The notes: a model not told the origin generated them from the letters alone. A DNA stretch of 64,000 bases from Flavobacteriaceae bacterium (GCA_018402135.1 JAGYJF010000005.1:310001-374000); one strand, 5' to 3'; shown: positions 45,011 through 54,731, counted from the first letter of the stretch. Numbers and translations are program-made.

Positions 45011-47992
45011 TTAGTCATGTAAATGAAAACTTTCTAATAAATGATCTGTATCACAATGGAAATCTCGATCAGCTCGCTTATTGGGTGCTTGTGTTTTTCC
45101 GCCACCATTTTTGGCTTCTAGCATTTGTTTGATGATCGTATTACGCTCTTCTTTAATTGCGGAGCGTTTTTTAAGGTCTTCTTCTAAATCAAAATAAACC
45201 GCACCGTCAATCATGGTTTTAACTGGTTTGGCATAAAGAGAAAGCGGGTTATTATTCCAAAGGACCAAATCGGCATCTTTGCCTTCTTTAATGCTTCCCA
45301 CACGACTGTCGATATGAAGCATTTTTGCGGGATTGATGGTCACCATTTTCCATGCTTCTTCTTCACTAACATTTCCGTATTTCACCGTTTTAGCAGCTTC
45401 TTGATTCAGTCGTCTTATCATTTCGCCATCGTCGCTATTAATAGCAACGGTTAATCCTACATTGTTCATAATTGCTGCGTTGTAAGGAATGGCATCATTA
45501 ACTTCGTATTTATAGGCCCACCAATCACTAAAGGTAGAAGCGCCAACTACGCCGTGTTTTTTCATAAGGTCAGCAACTTTGTAACCTTCAAGAATATGCG
45601 TAAATGTATTGACTTTGAAATCAAAAGCTTCAGCCACTTTCATCAACATATTTATTTCACTTTGTACATACGAATGGCAACTAATAAATCTTTCACCATT
45701 TAAAATTTCAACCAAAGTTTCCATTTCTTCATCATAGCGGAATGCTTTGTCGCTTTTCTTTTGCGCCTCATATTCTTTGGCACGCTGGAAATAATCCACA
45801 TATACTTGTTCAACACCCATTCTTGTTTGAGGAAAACGAACCGATTCAGTATTGCCCCAATTAGACTGTTTTACGTTTTCACCAAGGGCAAACTTGATGA
45901 ATTTGGGTGAGTCTTTATAAATCATATTCTCCGCTGATTCACCCCATTTAAATTTCACAATTGCCGAACGACCGCCAATCGGATTTGCTGAACCATGCAA
46001 TAATTGCGCTGAGGTAACACCACCAGCAAGTGCACGATATACCCCAATATCGTCGGGGTCTACCACATCTTCCATTTTCACTTCAGCCGATGAATTATGG
46101 CCGCCTTCGTTAACAGAAGATAAAGCCAAATGAGAATGTTCGTCAATTATTCCGGCTGTAAGATGATGTCCTGAAGCATCGACAACAGTGGCATTTCCAG
46201 CAGAAAGGTTTTTTCCTATTTTTGATATCTTACCATTTTTAACCAATACATCAGTATTTTCTAAAATACCAGTTGCTTCACTCGTCCATACGGTAGCATT
46301 TTTAAACAATATATCTTTTGCTTTCGGAAGTGAAGCATTTCCGTATGCTAAGTTTGGATAGGTGAGTGGCATCACTTCAGGAATATCTTTGTCTTCTTTC
46401 TTAGTTTCTTTGGCTTCAAAACCTTTGGTTTTGGTGGCGCTAAAATTACTTTCAGCACCATTTGGAAGGATTAGTTTTCCTTTAATATTATCAGAATCGT
46501 TGGGAACAATGCCTGTCATTCTATACATGGAATCGTCTTTTGTAAATCCAAGTTCTATCCAGTTATTTGTGTAGGTTATGTTTGATTTAAATTTTAAAGT
46601 ATCTTGTGAAATTTCTGCTTTCGGTTTGCCCATTTCACCTTTAACATCCATTTTATAATTGGTACCAGAAACTAATAGGTTGTAGGTACCTCTTATATCT
46701 TTCTGCTTTCTGTCGTTTACAACGTGCTTATTGCCTTGAACCCAGTTTTCATAAATAGTAGTTTTGCTTTCAAAAATAGGTCCTGAAGTGATGAGAAAGT
46801 TGGCATATGAATTTTCATTTAAATTGCCAATTCTGTCATTTTTTAATATTTGTGCGGGTACTGAAGTTAACGCTTCTAAGGCTTGTTGTTCACTTAAACC
46901 ATATTGAATGGCTTTATGAATTTTCGCAATTATTTCTTTAGGCGTTTTTAAATCGTGCGCAGTAAATGCAAACTTTACACCATTATTTGCCAGAATTTTA
47001 GGGTTACTGGGTGCTTGATTCCAGCGACGCATATCTGAAAGCGAAACGTAGTCTGCTTGATATGGATTTGAAACATCGTAAGCATCAGGAAAATTAAGCG
47101 GAATAATAAACGTTGCGTTGGTAGCTTTCACATCATTGATGTTTTCGTATTCATGGCCGCTTCCTACAATCACATACTGAATGTTGAACAAATCCCCAAC
47201 TTTATCAGCTCTTAGGTTGTTCAACTTATCTTTAGATTCAAATATCGCAGGTAAGGTTCTGTTTGCAATAAGTGCTTCCAATGCTAAATCTTTGGTTTTG
47301 GCATTGCCTTGTTCGTACCATTTTGCATCGTAATACATTTGACGCAGCAAGGCCAAGGTTCCCATAGTAGAGCTCGGATAAGACTGGTTTTTTATAACAC
47401 TTCGAGAGAATGAAAAATGTTGAGTGGCTTTCTCTTGTAGAATCCTTTCACTGTCATTACCAGCTTCATTTAAAGTTACCACCATTCCTGATCCACGCGC
47501 AACCCCATCATGGTGATGTGTACCAACAGTGGCGAATCCTGCTTCAATAAATTCTTTTGCTTTTTTTGAGTCGAATTTAAAATAATCTACGGCATTAATA
47601 TCGGTCATAATATGATCGTTCCAATAATATCCTGAACGTGTTGCATCGTATTGAGGAGAACGTCCAAATCCTGGAGAGCGCTGAGGTTTAGCAATACCAA
47701 AATCGCTATAGGCATCTACGAAAGATGGATAAATAAAATGACCTTCAAGGTTTATTACTTGAGTGTTGGCCGGTAGATTAATCGAGGGGCCTACTTGTAA
47801 TACTTTGCCATCACGAATCAATAATGTGCCATTTTCAATTTTTTGAGTGGCATTTATGTAAATGGTTGCATTGGTGAATGCCGTGTAATTGTTATTGCTG
47901 TTACTTACACCGTCATTCTTCGGGAAATATTCCTGTCCGAAAAATGTTAAATGGCAACATAACAACAATATAAATGAAAATTGTTTCATCAT
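45011..47992 (-). CDS. Secreted double-domain amidohydrolase
   Basis: 993 residues from the ATG at 47992 (a second ATG follows at 47989; a GTG lies upstream). Signal peptide 1-20. Two amidohydrolase-like halves: the N-terminal one (about 35-440) reads FIYPSFVDAYSDFG at the metal-1 site and lacks HxH; the C-terminal one (about 560-960) has GIIDEHSHLAL (H619, H621), FTHILEGYKVADLM and INSDDGEMIRRL, so only it looks catalytic. Homologues hydrolyse imidazolone, dipeptide or lactone substrates; the target here is unknown. Probably periplasmic. Confidence 0.86.
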   Translation of the reverse strand: MMKQFSFILLLCCHLTFFGQEYFPKNDGVSNSNNNYTAFTNATIYINATQKIENGTLLIRDGKVLQVGPSINLPANTQVINLEGHFIYPSFVDAYSDFGIAKPQRSPGFGRSPQYDATRSGYYWNDHIMTDINAVDYFKFDSKKAKEFIEAGFATVGTHHHDGVARGSGMVVTLNEAGNDSERILQEKATQHFSFSRSVIKNQSYPSSTMGTLALLRQMYYDAKWYEQGNAKTKDLALEALIANRTLPAIFESKDKLNNLRADKVGDLFNIQYVIVGSGHEYENINDVKATNATFIIPLNFPDAYDVSNPYQADYVSLSDMRRWNQAPSNPKILANNGVKFAFTAHDLKTPKEIIAKIHKAIQYGLSEQQALEALTSVPAQILKNDRIGNLNENSYANFLITSGPIFESKTTIYENWVQGNKHVVNDRKQKDIRGTYNLLVSGTNYKMDVKGEMGKPKAEISQDTLKFKSNITYTNNWIELGFTKDDSMYRMTGIVPNDSDNIKGKLILPNGAESNFSATKTKGFEAKETKKEDKDIPEVMPLTYPNLAYGNASLPKAKDILFKNATVWTSEATGILENTDVLVKNGKISKIGKNLSAGNATVVDASGHHLTAGIIDEHSHLALSSVNEGGHNSSAEVKMEDVVDPDDIGVYRALAGGVTSAQLLHGSANPIGGRSAIVKFKWGESAENMIYKDSPKFIKFALGENVKQSNWGNTESVRFPQTRMGVEQVYVDYFQRAKEYEAQKKSDKAFRYDEEMETLVEILNGERFISCHSYVQSEINMLMKVAEAFDFKVNTFTHILEGYKVADLMKKHGVVGASTFSDWWAYKYEVNDAIPYNAAIMNNVGLTVAINSDDGEMIRRLNQEAAKTVKYGNVSEEEAWKMVTINPAKMLHIDSRVGSIKEGKDADLVLWNNNPLSLYAKPVKTMIDGAVYFDLEEDLKKRSAIKEERNTIIKQMLEAKNGGGKTQAPNKRADRDFHCDTDHLLESFHLHD

Positions 47993-48062
47993 GTGTTGAA
48001 TTAGTTTAAAAGTTATAGGCTTAAAGATAGAAATAACCACCTAAAGCATGGATTTGTTGACG

Positions 48063-49139
48063 CTATTTTAACGTTTTTAAAATGTAAGTCTGATTGTAGT
48101 TCACAATAAGGGCTACCACGTAACTGTATGATTCAATACCTTTGGATTGGCTATTCGCTTTTAAAAATTGATTATAACTACTTTTAAATAAGACTTCAGT
48201 CGGATTTCTATAAGATTCCCAAAAATCGCGTACCTCTTGAAAGTTTTTTCGTACGCCACGATTTAAGTTGGAAATAACAGATTCGTAGGCATCCGGATTT
48301 CTCAAATATAAATCGTTAAGACAATGCCCAAGAGCAAAAGCATATCCAGAATATTTAAAGTAAGTGTCAGGATGATTCGTGGTGGCTAGATAACTGATAA
48401 AATTGGCCTCATTTTCGGCTGCGTAGCCTAACTGATGCGCTACCTCGTGACTTGCTGTCGTTGGAAATCTAAACTTAGGCAATAAATAATCTACTTGGGC
48501 TTCGTTGGTAAACGGATTTAAATAGCCGGAAAAACCCATATAAGTGAGTGGTACACTGTATAAAGAAGTTTTTAAACTGGGTGTCTCATATTTTAAATGT
48601 GGATACGTTTCACCAATTGCTTCAAACCCGTCTGGAACCATAGACAATAAGGTTGATTTTGACATGGTGAAATCAACTGCAAGTGTATCGTTAGGAGCGA
48701 GTTGTTCTTGGTGAAAATTGGTTTGCTGTATAAGGTAATTGGTAACTTCAATTAATTCCTCAGTACTGTAATCAGTATTAAGGCTGAGATTTTCGTGTAA
48801 TGGAAGTCGATAATAATTAAATGCCCACAACAAATGGAATGCAGCATACACCACTGCCAAAGTCGAGGCTATGTCTGTGAGCCACCCTAGTGGATTCAAA
48901 GTTAATTTCCGTCTATTTTGATATAACCACTTTAGCGCAAATATTCCCAAAATAGTGTAAATAACATCTCCCGCCGAAAACGGTATCCAACCAAAAACCA
49001 AATGCAACAACTTTGAACCGATTCTAAAAATACCGTTACTGTAAATAGCTTCTACGAAATCCGGATAAAATCTAAGCAATTTCACCAAAAAAATTTGCGG
49101 AATTAATGACAATGCTAAAAGCTGTTTTTTTGTAAACAT
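48063..49139 (-). CDS. DUF3810 membrane protein with HExxH motif
   Basis: 358 residues. Three N-terminal hydrophobic segments (LLALSLIPQIFLVKLL; LLHLVFGWIPFSAGDVIYTIL; WLTDIASTLAVVYAAFHLLWAF) are followed by a periplasmic or cytoplasmic domain containing ASHEVAHQLGYAAENEANF, an HExxH zinc-protease motif with a downstream Glu that could be the third ligand. DUF3810 is Bacteroidota-specific and its activity is not established; a metallopeptidase role is inference. Confidence 0.8.
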   Translation of the reverse strand: MFTKKQLLALSLIPQIFLVKLLRFYPDFVEAIYSNGIFRIGSKLLHLVFGWIPFSAGDVIYTILGIFALKWLYQNRRKLTLNPLGWLTDIASTLAVVYAAFHLLWAFNYYRLPLHENLSLNTDYSTEELIEVTNYLIQQTNFHQEQLAPNDTLAVDFTMSKSTLLSMVPDGFEAIGETYPHLKYETPSLKTSLYSVPLTYMGFSGYLNPFTNEAQVDYLLPKFRFPTTASHEVAHQLGYAAENEANFISYLATTNHPDTYFKYSGYAFALGHCLNDLYLRNPDAYESVISNLNRGVRKNFQEVRDFWESYRNPTEVLFKSSYNQFLKANSQSKGIESYSYVVALIVNYNQTYILKTLK

Positions 49140-49297
49140 TTTAGATTTTGTACTCGGTTTTAGATTTGGTAAATATAAATAATTCGACAGGAATCAGCTT
49201 TGTCAAAATTGATTTGGTTTTATAAAATGTCCTGGAATAATTTAATCACCTGTTGGCAAATACCTACCTTTACAAAATCAAATAAAACAAAAAGTAC

Positions 49298-50752
49298 ATG
49301 ACTGTAAGAGAACTAGAGCCCAAAGCACTTTGGAACAAATTTGCCGATTTAAATGCGGTGCCAAGACCTTCAAAAAAAGAAGAACGCGTAATTACTTTTA
49401 TGAAGTCTTTCGGAGAAAATTTAGGATTGGAAACTTTCGTTGACAGTGTCGGAAATGTCATCATAAAAAAGCCAGCTACTAAAGGCATGGAAGATCGTGC
49501 AACCGTTGTGATGCAATCGCATTTAGATATGGTACACCAAAAAAATAACGATACCAATTTCGATTTTGACAAGCAAGGTATTGAAATGCGCATCGAAGGC
49601 GATTGGGTAAAAGCCAAGGGAACTACCTTAGGTGCCGATAATGGTTTGGGAGTTGCTACTATAATGGCAATTCTAGAAAGCAGTACCATTATACATCCTT
49701 CAATTGAAGCTTTGTTCACTATAGATGAAGAAACTGGTATGACAGGAGCAAAAGGTTTAAAAGGCGGATTGCTCAATGGAAGTATTTTGCTAAATCTCGA
49801 TACGGAAGAAGATGATGAAATAGGCGTAGGATGTGCTGGTGGTATTGACGTAACCGCTGAAAGAACTTACCATCAAGAAGCTACAGAGGGTTCTCAAATT
49901 GGCTATACTATCAGTGTAAATGGACTCCAAGGTGGTCACTCTGGAATGGATATTCACAAGGGTTTTGGGAATGCCAATAAAATTATGAACCGTTTATTGT
50001 TTGATGCTTTTGAAAATTTTGGACTCAGAATTTCCGAAATTAAAGGTGGTGGACTCCGAAATGCCATACCTAGAGAAAGTAATGCTATAGTGGTTATAGA
50101 TGCTGTTCATAAAGATGCCTTTTTACATGAGTTAAGTTTGTTAATCAGTGATATAAAATCTGAATTGAAAACCAACGAGCCGCAACTCCAAGTTTCAATC
50201 AATAAAACAAACTTATCAAAACAGGTTATGGAATTAGGAGTTCAGGAAGGATTGATTAAAGCTATTTATGCCGCTTGTAATGGTGTTTATAGAATGAGTG
50301 CGGATATCCCCGATTTGGTAGAAACCTCCAATAACATAGCGAGTGTTTCGGTTGAAAACGGCCATATTAAAGTGGCATGTCTAACGCGTTCTTCGGTTGA
50401 AAGTTCTAAAATAGATCTCGCCAACAGTTTACGAGCTACTTTTGAATTGATTGGCTGCGAAGTTAGTTTATCTGGCGATTATCCTGGTTGGACACCCAAT
50501 ATGGATTCGGCTATTTTAAAGGTTTTAGTGACTATTTACGAAAAACTTCACCAACAAAAACCAAAGGTAGCCGCCTGTCATGCAGGTCTTGAATGTGGCA
50601 TTTTAGGACAAAATTATCCAGAAATGGATATGATAAGTTTCGGACCTAATATTAAAGGCGCACATTCACCAGACGAGCGAACTCAAATTTCATCGGTGCA
50701 AAAATACTGGGACTTTGTGCTTGAAATATTGAAGGAGATACCGAATAAATAA
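49298..50752 (+). CDS. pepD: Aminoacyl-histidine dipeptidase (M20 family)
   Basis: 484 residues, di-zinc peptidase that hydrolyses Xaa-His dipeptides. Metal ligands are visible in VMQSHLDMV (His), LGADNGLGVA (bridging Asp), DEETGMTGA (catalytic Glu pair), LLNLDTEEDDEIGVGCAGG (Asp) and GPNIKGAHSPDER (His). The lid/dimerisation domain lies between (GGHSGMDIHKGFGN). Cytoplasmic; single gene, ended by tandem hairpins. Confidence 0.93.
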   Translation: MTVRELEPKALWNKFADLNAVPRPSKKEERVITFMKSFGENLGLETFVDSVGNVIIKKPATKGMEDRATVVMQSHLDMVHQKNNDTNFDFDKQGIEMRIEGDWVKAKGTTLGADNGLGVATIMAILESSTIIHPSIEALFTIDEETGMTGAKGLKGGLLNGSILLNLDTEEDDEIGVGCAGGIDVTAERTYHQEATEGSQIGYTISVNGLQGGHSGMDIHKGFGNANKIMNRLLFDAFENFGLRISEIKGGGLRNAIPRESNAIVVIDAVHKDAFLHELSLLISDIKSELKTNEPQLQVSINKTNLSKQVMELGVQEGLIKAIYAACNGVYRMSADIPDLVETSNNIASVSVENGHIKVACLTRSSVESSKIDLANSLRATFELIGCEVSLSGDYPGWTPNMDSAILKVLVTIYEKLHQQKPKVAACHAGLECGILGQNYPEMDMISFGPNIKGAHSPDERTQISSVQKYWDFVLEILKEIPNK

Positions 50753-50778
50753 TGGTATCTATTTATAAAATAAAAACA

Positions 50779-50809
50779 CCTTCAGAACATTAAAACCTGA
50801 AGGTTTTTT
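50779..50809 (+). terminator. Rho-independent terminator after pepD
   Basis: CCTTCAG (50779-50785) pairs with CTGAAGG (50797-50803) around an 11-base loop, followed by T6. It starts 27 bases after the pepD stop. Confidence 0.75.
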
Positions 50810-50813
50810 ATAA

Positions 50814-50845
50814 ACCCTTTTAGGGCTTTTAAACCCTGAAAGGGT
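50814..50845. repeat. Second hairpin: ACCCTTTTAGGG / CCCTGAAAGGGT
   Basis: A 12-bp stem with one G-T wobble and an 8-base loop (CTTTTAAA) follows the pepD terminator directly. It lacks a clear T-run on the plus strand. It could be the terminator for the convergent PPIase gene, or a dispersed intergenic palindrome. Confidence 0.6.
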
Positions 50846-50886
50846 GTTTGTCAAAAAGGTATTAAAACTATTGTCTAAGTCTTATG

Positions 50887-52062
50887 TTATTGCTGACCAA
50901 TATCAACCAATTCCATAATAAATGCTAAATCGGTATTGGGTGGAATAAATCCGCCGCCAGCACCACGCTCGCCATAAGCCAAATGCGATGGCATGAACAC
51001 AAATATTTTATCACCTACATTCATTAGGGCTGCAGCCTCTTTAAAGCCTGCAATCATTCCAGCGTCTGGGCTAATGGGCATAGCCATGGGCTGATATGCG
51101 TTGGCTGCCGCACGTTGTTCATTTAGGATACCATGCCGCTCGGCTACACTTTGTACGCTGGTGTCAAACAATCTACCGTCGGTAAAATAACCTTCGTAGT
51201 TCATATTAACCATGCTACCAACGGCTGGTTTTGGACCAGTACCGTTCGTAATAGTGTATAATTTTAATCCTGAATCAAGGGTTTTAGCTTTAGATAGGTA
51301 GTTGTCTAAAGTTTCTTTAACAGTTACAGCAGCCTCCATATTTTTAGCTTCGCGTTCTTGTTGTTCGGCTTCGGCTTTTTGTCTGGCTTCTTCGCGCGCT
51401 TTTTCCTGTTTTTCTTTAATTTTAGGCAATTCTTCTTCAAATACCTTTGGTGCGTTAAAACTTTTGGCTTCTGAACCTTTTCTAATGATGTTTAATTGCT
51501 CTATCACGACATCTTCTGCTGGTTTGTTTCCGCCGGCGGTAGCTACATTAGAAATACTGTCTTGAATATTTAAACCTACCACCAGTTCACCAAAAACAGT
51601 GTGGCGATTATCTAAATTAGGTGTTGCCACTTCGGTTATAAAAAACTGACTGCCATTAGTAGCTGGACCAGAATTGGCCATCGATAAAATACCTGGCTTA
51701 TCGTGTTTTAAATCTGGACTAAATTCATCTTCAAATTTATAACCTGGATCACCAGAGCCAGTGCCAGTTGGATCACCACCTTGAATCATAAATCCATCGA
51801 TAACACGGTGAAAAATTATGCCATTATAAAAAGGCTTGCCTTTAAATTCTTCACTAACCATTGGGTGGTTACCTTCAGCCAAAGCCACAAAATTGGCAAC
51901 CGTTACTGGCGTTTTATCGGCGGTTAATTTGGCAACCATCACGCCTTTATTAGTTACAAATTCGGCATAAAGACCGTCTTCCAAATCTGGGTATTCTTCT
52001 TTACAAGAGAATAGTGTTACTAACAACACTAACAATACAAGTTTTAAGCTATTTTTAATCAT
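50887..52062 (-). CDS. Double peptidyl-prolyl isomerase lipoprotein (cyclophilin + FKBP)
   Basis: 391 residues. Lipobox LFSC (Cys20). Cyclophilin domain at about 30-200 (FYNGIIFHRVIDGFMIQGGDPTGTGSG, SMANSGPATNGSQFFITEVATPNLDNRHTVFGEL). An Ala/Glu/Lys/Arg-rich coiled coil at about 210-245 links it to an FKBP domain at about 260-390 (VNMNYEGYFTDGRLFDTS, AYGERGAGGGFIPPNTDLAFIMEL). A fold catalyst for periplasmic/outer-membrane proteins. Its ATG overlaps the gldI stop by 8 bases, so the two lipoproteins are coexpressed. Confidence 0.92.
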   Translation of the reverse strand: MIKNSLKLVLLVLLVTLFSCKEEYPDLEDGLYAEFVTNKGVMVAKLTADKTPVTVANFVALAEGNHPMVSEEFKGKPFYNGIIFHRVIDGFMIQGGDPTGTGSGDPGYKFEDEFSPDLKHDKPGILSMANSGPATNGSQFFITEVATPNLDNRHTVFGELVVGLNIQDSISNVATAGGNKPAEDVVIEQLNIIRKGSEAKSFNAPKVFEEELPKIKEKQEKAREEARQKAEAEQQEREAKNMEAAVTVKETLDNYLSKAKTLDSGLKLYTITNGTGPKPAVGSMVNMNYEGYFTDGRLFDTSVQSVAERHGILNEQRAAANAYQPMAMPISPDAGMIAGFKEAAALMNVGDKIFVFMPSHLAYGERGAGGGFIPPNTDLAFIMELVDIGQQ

Positions 52063-52600
52063 TTTTATTTTGAGTTATTGAGTTTAATGTTACTGTACAA
52101 ATTAACGGCACATTGGTGCCAATCTTATTTTGGTCGCCGTAATAACCGTAGGCAATGTTTGACGGAAAGAAAAAAGTGGCAGTTTCGCCAGCTTTTAAAA
52201 GCTTTAAGCCTTCTCTTAGACCAGTAAACAACTCTTGCTGATCCATGGCGTAATTTTGAGTTTTAAGTTCTTCTTCAGTGTAAATCAAGTTGCCGTCTAT
52301 ATCTTTTATATTATACTTAAAGTTAACAATATCACCAAATCTTGCGGTAATACTATCACCTTCTATTTGATGAACATAAAAATACCAAAATCCGTTTTCA
52401 GTGCTTATGAAATCTGTATTTTTTTGCATAAGCATGATTTCTTTAAAAGCATCTTCTTGAGCTTTGTTCAGTTTAATATTGCGCTCTGCGGATTCTTTTA
52501 TAAATGAACCTGAGGCTTTTGAAATGGGCTCTCTTGCTTCTGGCGACTTACAACTTGCGAATGTAATTAACGCTAAAAATATAAAGTATGATATTTTCAT
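52055..52600 (-). CDS. gldI: Gliding motility lipoprotein GldI (FKBP-type PPIase)
   Basis: 181 residues. Lipobox TFASC (Cys17), then a helical region and an FKBP-like domain: FGDIVNFKYNIKDIDGNLIYTEEEL, GLREGLKLLKAGETATFFFPSNIAYGYYGDQNKIG. This matches GldI of Flavobacterium, needed for gliding and probably for folding T9SS components. It overlaps the double PPIase gene downstream and shares one base (TAATG) with the upstream nrnA stop, so all three are translationally coupled. Confidence 0.92.
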   Translation of the reverse strand: MKISYFIFLALITFASCKSPEAREPISKASGSFIKESAERNIKLNKAQEDAFKEIMLMQKNTDFISTENGFWYFYVHQIEGDSITARFGDIVNFKYNIKDIDGNLIYTEEELKTQNYAMDQQELFTGLREGLKLLKAGETATFFFPSNIAYGYYGDQNKIGTNVPLICTVTLNSITQNKND

Positions 52601-53613
52601 TAGGTTAAAGTAGATTTATACTGAGGCAATATACTAATAAATTTTTCAACTGTTTGTAATAAGGATAGTTCACTTTTACCACCCGCAGCATTCATATGAC
52701 CGCCACCACCAAAGTGAGCGCGAGAAAATTCATTTACATCAAACGACCCTTTACTTCTAAATGAAATTTTAATAATTTGATCCTGCATGCTTTCAATAAA
52801 AATGGCAGCGAAAACAATGCCTTCTATAGTCAAACCGTAGTTTACAAAACCTTCCGTATCACCTTTTTTGAAATTAAATTCGTTCAAATCACTCTGACTT
52901 AAAACAATATAGGCTGTTTTTAAATCTGGTAACACATGCAAGTTATTCAAAGCCCTACCTAATAATTGAGTGCGTTGGTAACTATTAGTATCATAGACAT
53001 TATGATGGATAGCTGAGTTATTGGCACCTTTATCAATTAAATCTGCAATTAACCGATGCGTCGTGCTACTTGTGTTTGGAAATCTAAACGAACCTGTATC
53101 TGTCATCACACCCGCATACAAACAATTTGCAACCTCTGCATTGATGAGGTGGTTGAGCGATAATTTTGAAATAAAATGATAAACCATTTCGGCGGTTGAG
53201 CTCATCATCACATCCGAATACACATAATTTGAATAATCGTCCGGTTTCTGATGGTGGTCTATCATAATTTTTATAGCCTTAGAATCTTTCAATGATGTTT
53301 CCATATCACCTGTTCTAAAAAGCGCATTGAAATCTAAAGTGAAAATAATATCTGTATTTTGGATTATAGATTCGCATTTTTTTGAATCCGTTTCGAACAG
53401 TAATATAGAGTCGTTTCCGGGCATCCATTTTAAAAAATGCGGATAGTCGTTTGGAGCTATAATTGTAATATCATGGTTTAATTGAACTAAAAAATGATAT
53501 AAACCCAAACATGAACCAATGGCATCGCCATCAGGATTTTTATGGGGCACAATAACTATTTTCTTTGGATTGCTGAGTATATTTTTAACAGCAATTATAT
53601 CTTCATTTTTCAT
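52600..53613 (-). CDS. nrnA: DHH/DHHA1 phosphoesterase (NrnA-type nanoRNase/pAp phosphatase)
   Basis: 337 residues from the ATG at 53613 (the longer frame begins with TTG). DHH motifs: IVPHKNPDGDAIGSCLG, FTLDFNALFRTGD, IMIDHHQKPDDYSN and AGVMTDTGSFRF; DHHA1 motif AHFGGGGHMNAAGGKS near the end. Degrades short oligonucleotides and/or pAp. Operon with gldI and the double PPIase. Confidence 0.9.
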   Translation of the reverse strand: MKNEDIIAVKNILSNPKKIVIVPHKNPDGDAIGSCLGLYHFLVQLNHDITIIAPNDYPHFLKWMPGNDSILLFETDSKKCESIIQNTDIIFTLDFNALFRTGDMETSLKDSKAIKIMIDHHQKPDDYSNYVYSDVMMSSTAEMVYHFISKLSLNHLINAEVANCLYAGVMTDTGSFRFPNTSSTTHRLIADLIDKGANNSAIHHNVYDTNSYQRTQLLGRALNNLHVLPDLKTAYIVLSQSDLNEFNFKKGDTEGFVNYGLTIEGIVFAAIFIESMQDQIIKISFRSKGSFDVNEFSRAHFGGGGHMNAAGGKSELSLLQTVEKFISILPQYKSTLT

Positions 53614-53708
53614 ACAAGGCGAATATACAATTAATAACAAATAATTAAAGTTGCTTCACAAAATTTTAGCTAATATTGATTTTTGTTTAACAACTTATCT
53701 TTTACCCT

Positions 53709-54731
53709 ATGAAGCATTTTTACCAATTAAGTTTTTTAATGATTTTCTTGTTGCTTGGATGCAAAACGCCTAGTAATTTAGACAACTCTCAACCCGATTT
53801 TATTATTGCATTTGGTTCCTGTAATAATCAGGAATTGGAAAACAACTTGTGGCCGGCCGTTTTAAAACAAAATCCTAACGTATGGGTTTGGGGTGGCGAT
53901 AATATATATTCGGACACCTACGATATGGAAAAAATGGCAATGGATTATAAAACCTTAAAAGAACATAAAGATTATGCCAACCTTGTTAAATCTACTGCAA
54001 TTTTAGGCACTTGGGACGACCACGACTATGGTTTGAACGACGGTGGTGAAGACTATGAAATGCGAATAGAAAGTCAGCAATTGTTTTTAGATTTTTTTGA
54101 TGTGCCTAAAGAAGACCCAAGACGAGCGCGCGAAGGTATTTACCACACCGAATTGTTTGAAACAATGAATGGTAGCGTAAAAGTAATAGTTCTCGATACC
54201 AGATATTTTAGAACTGCTTTAACAAAATCTGAAACTCAAAAAAGACGGTATCAACCCAATCCCTATGGTGAAGGAACCCTTTTAGGCGAAGAACAGTGGC
54301 AGTGGCTAAATACTGAACTTAAAAATTCGAGGGCAGATTTTAATGTGATTGTAACCAGTATTCAATTGCTTTCTGGTGAGCATGGTTTTGAAACTTGGGC
54401 CAACTTCCCACATGAGCAAGACAAACTATATGATTTGATAAAATCTTCCAAAGCCAATGGAATCATGGTTTTATCTGGTGACAGACATATTTCAGAATTT
54501 TCAAAAAAGGAAATTAAGGGATTAAAATACCCACTTATTGACTTTACAAGTAGTGGTCTCACACATGTTTACTCAAGTTATAGTGGTGAACCCAATCAAT
54601 ACCGCGTTGGAAGCGTGATTAGTCAAAAAAGTTTTGGAGTGGTGCGATTTAATTTTAAAGCCAAAAGCGTAATCATGTCTATGCACAATGAAAACAATAA
54701 ACCATTAGCCGTGCATGTAGCCAAATATTAA
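53709..54731 (+). CDS. PhoD-like alkaline phosphatase lipoprotein
   Basis: 340 residues. Lipobox LLLGC (Cys18). PhoD metallophosphatase motifs: FGSCNNQE, VWVWGGDNIYSDTYD (bimetal Asp), LGTWDDHDYGLNDGGEDYE, VIVLDTRYFRTAL, VLSGDRHISEF. Probably a calcium/iron-dependent phosphodiesterase or phosphatase on the outer face of the cell that helps acquire phosphate. Divergent from nrnA, 95 bases apart; ndk follows on the same strand. Confidence 0.9.
   Translation: MKHFYQLSFLMIFLLLGCKTPSNLDNSQPDFIIAFGSCNNQELENNLWPAVLKQNPNVWVWGGDNIYSDTYDMEKMAMDYKTLKEHKDYANLVKSTAILGTWDDHDYGLNDGGEDYEMRIESQQLFLDFFDVPKEDPRRAREGIYHTELFETMNGSVKVIVLDTRYFRTALTKSETQKRRYQPNPYGEGTLLGEEQWQWLNTELKNSRADFNVIVTSIQLLSGEHGFETWANFPHEQDKLYDLIKSSKANGIMVLSGDRHISEFSKKEIKGLKYPLIDFTSSGLTHVYSSYSGEPNQYRVGSVISQKSFGVVRFNFKAKSVIMSMHNENNKPLAVHVAKY

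Noticed and set aside
49270-49776. 168-codon minus-strand open frame
   Set aside because: Antisense to the conserved zinc-binding part of pepD; composition reflects the opposite strand.
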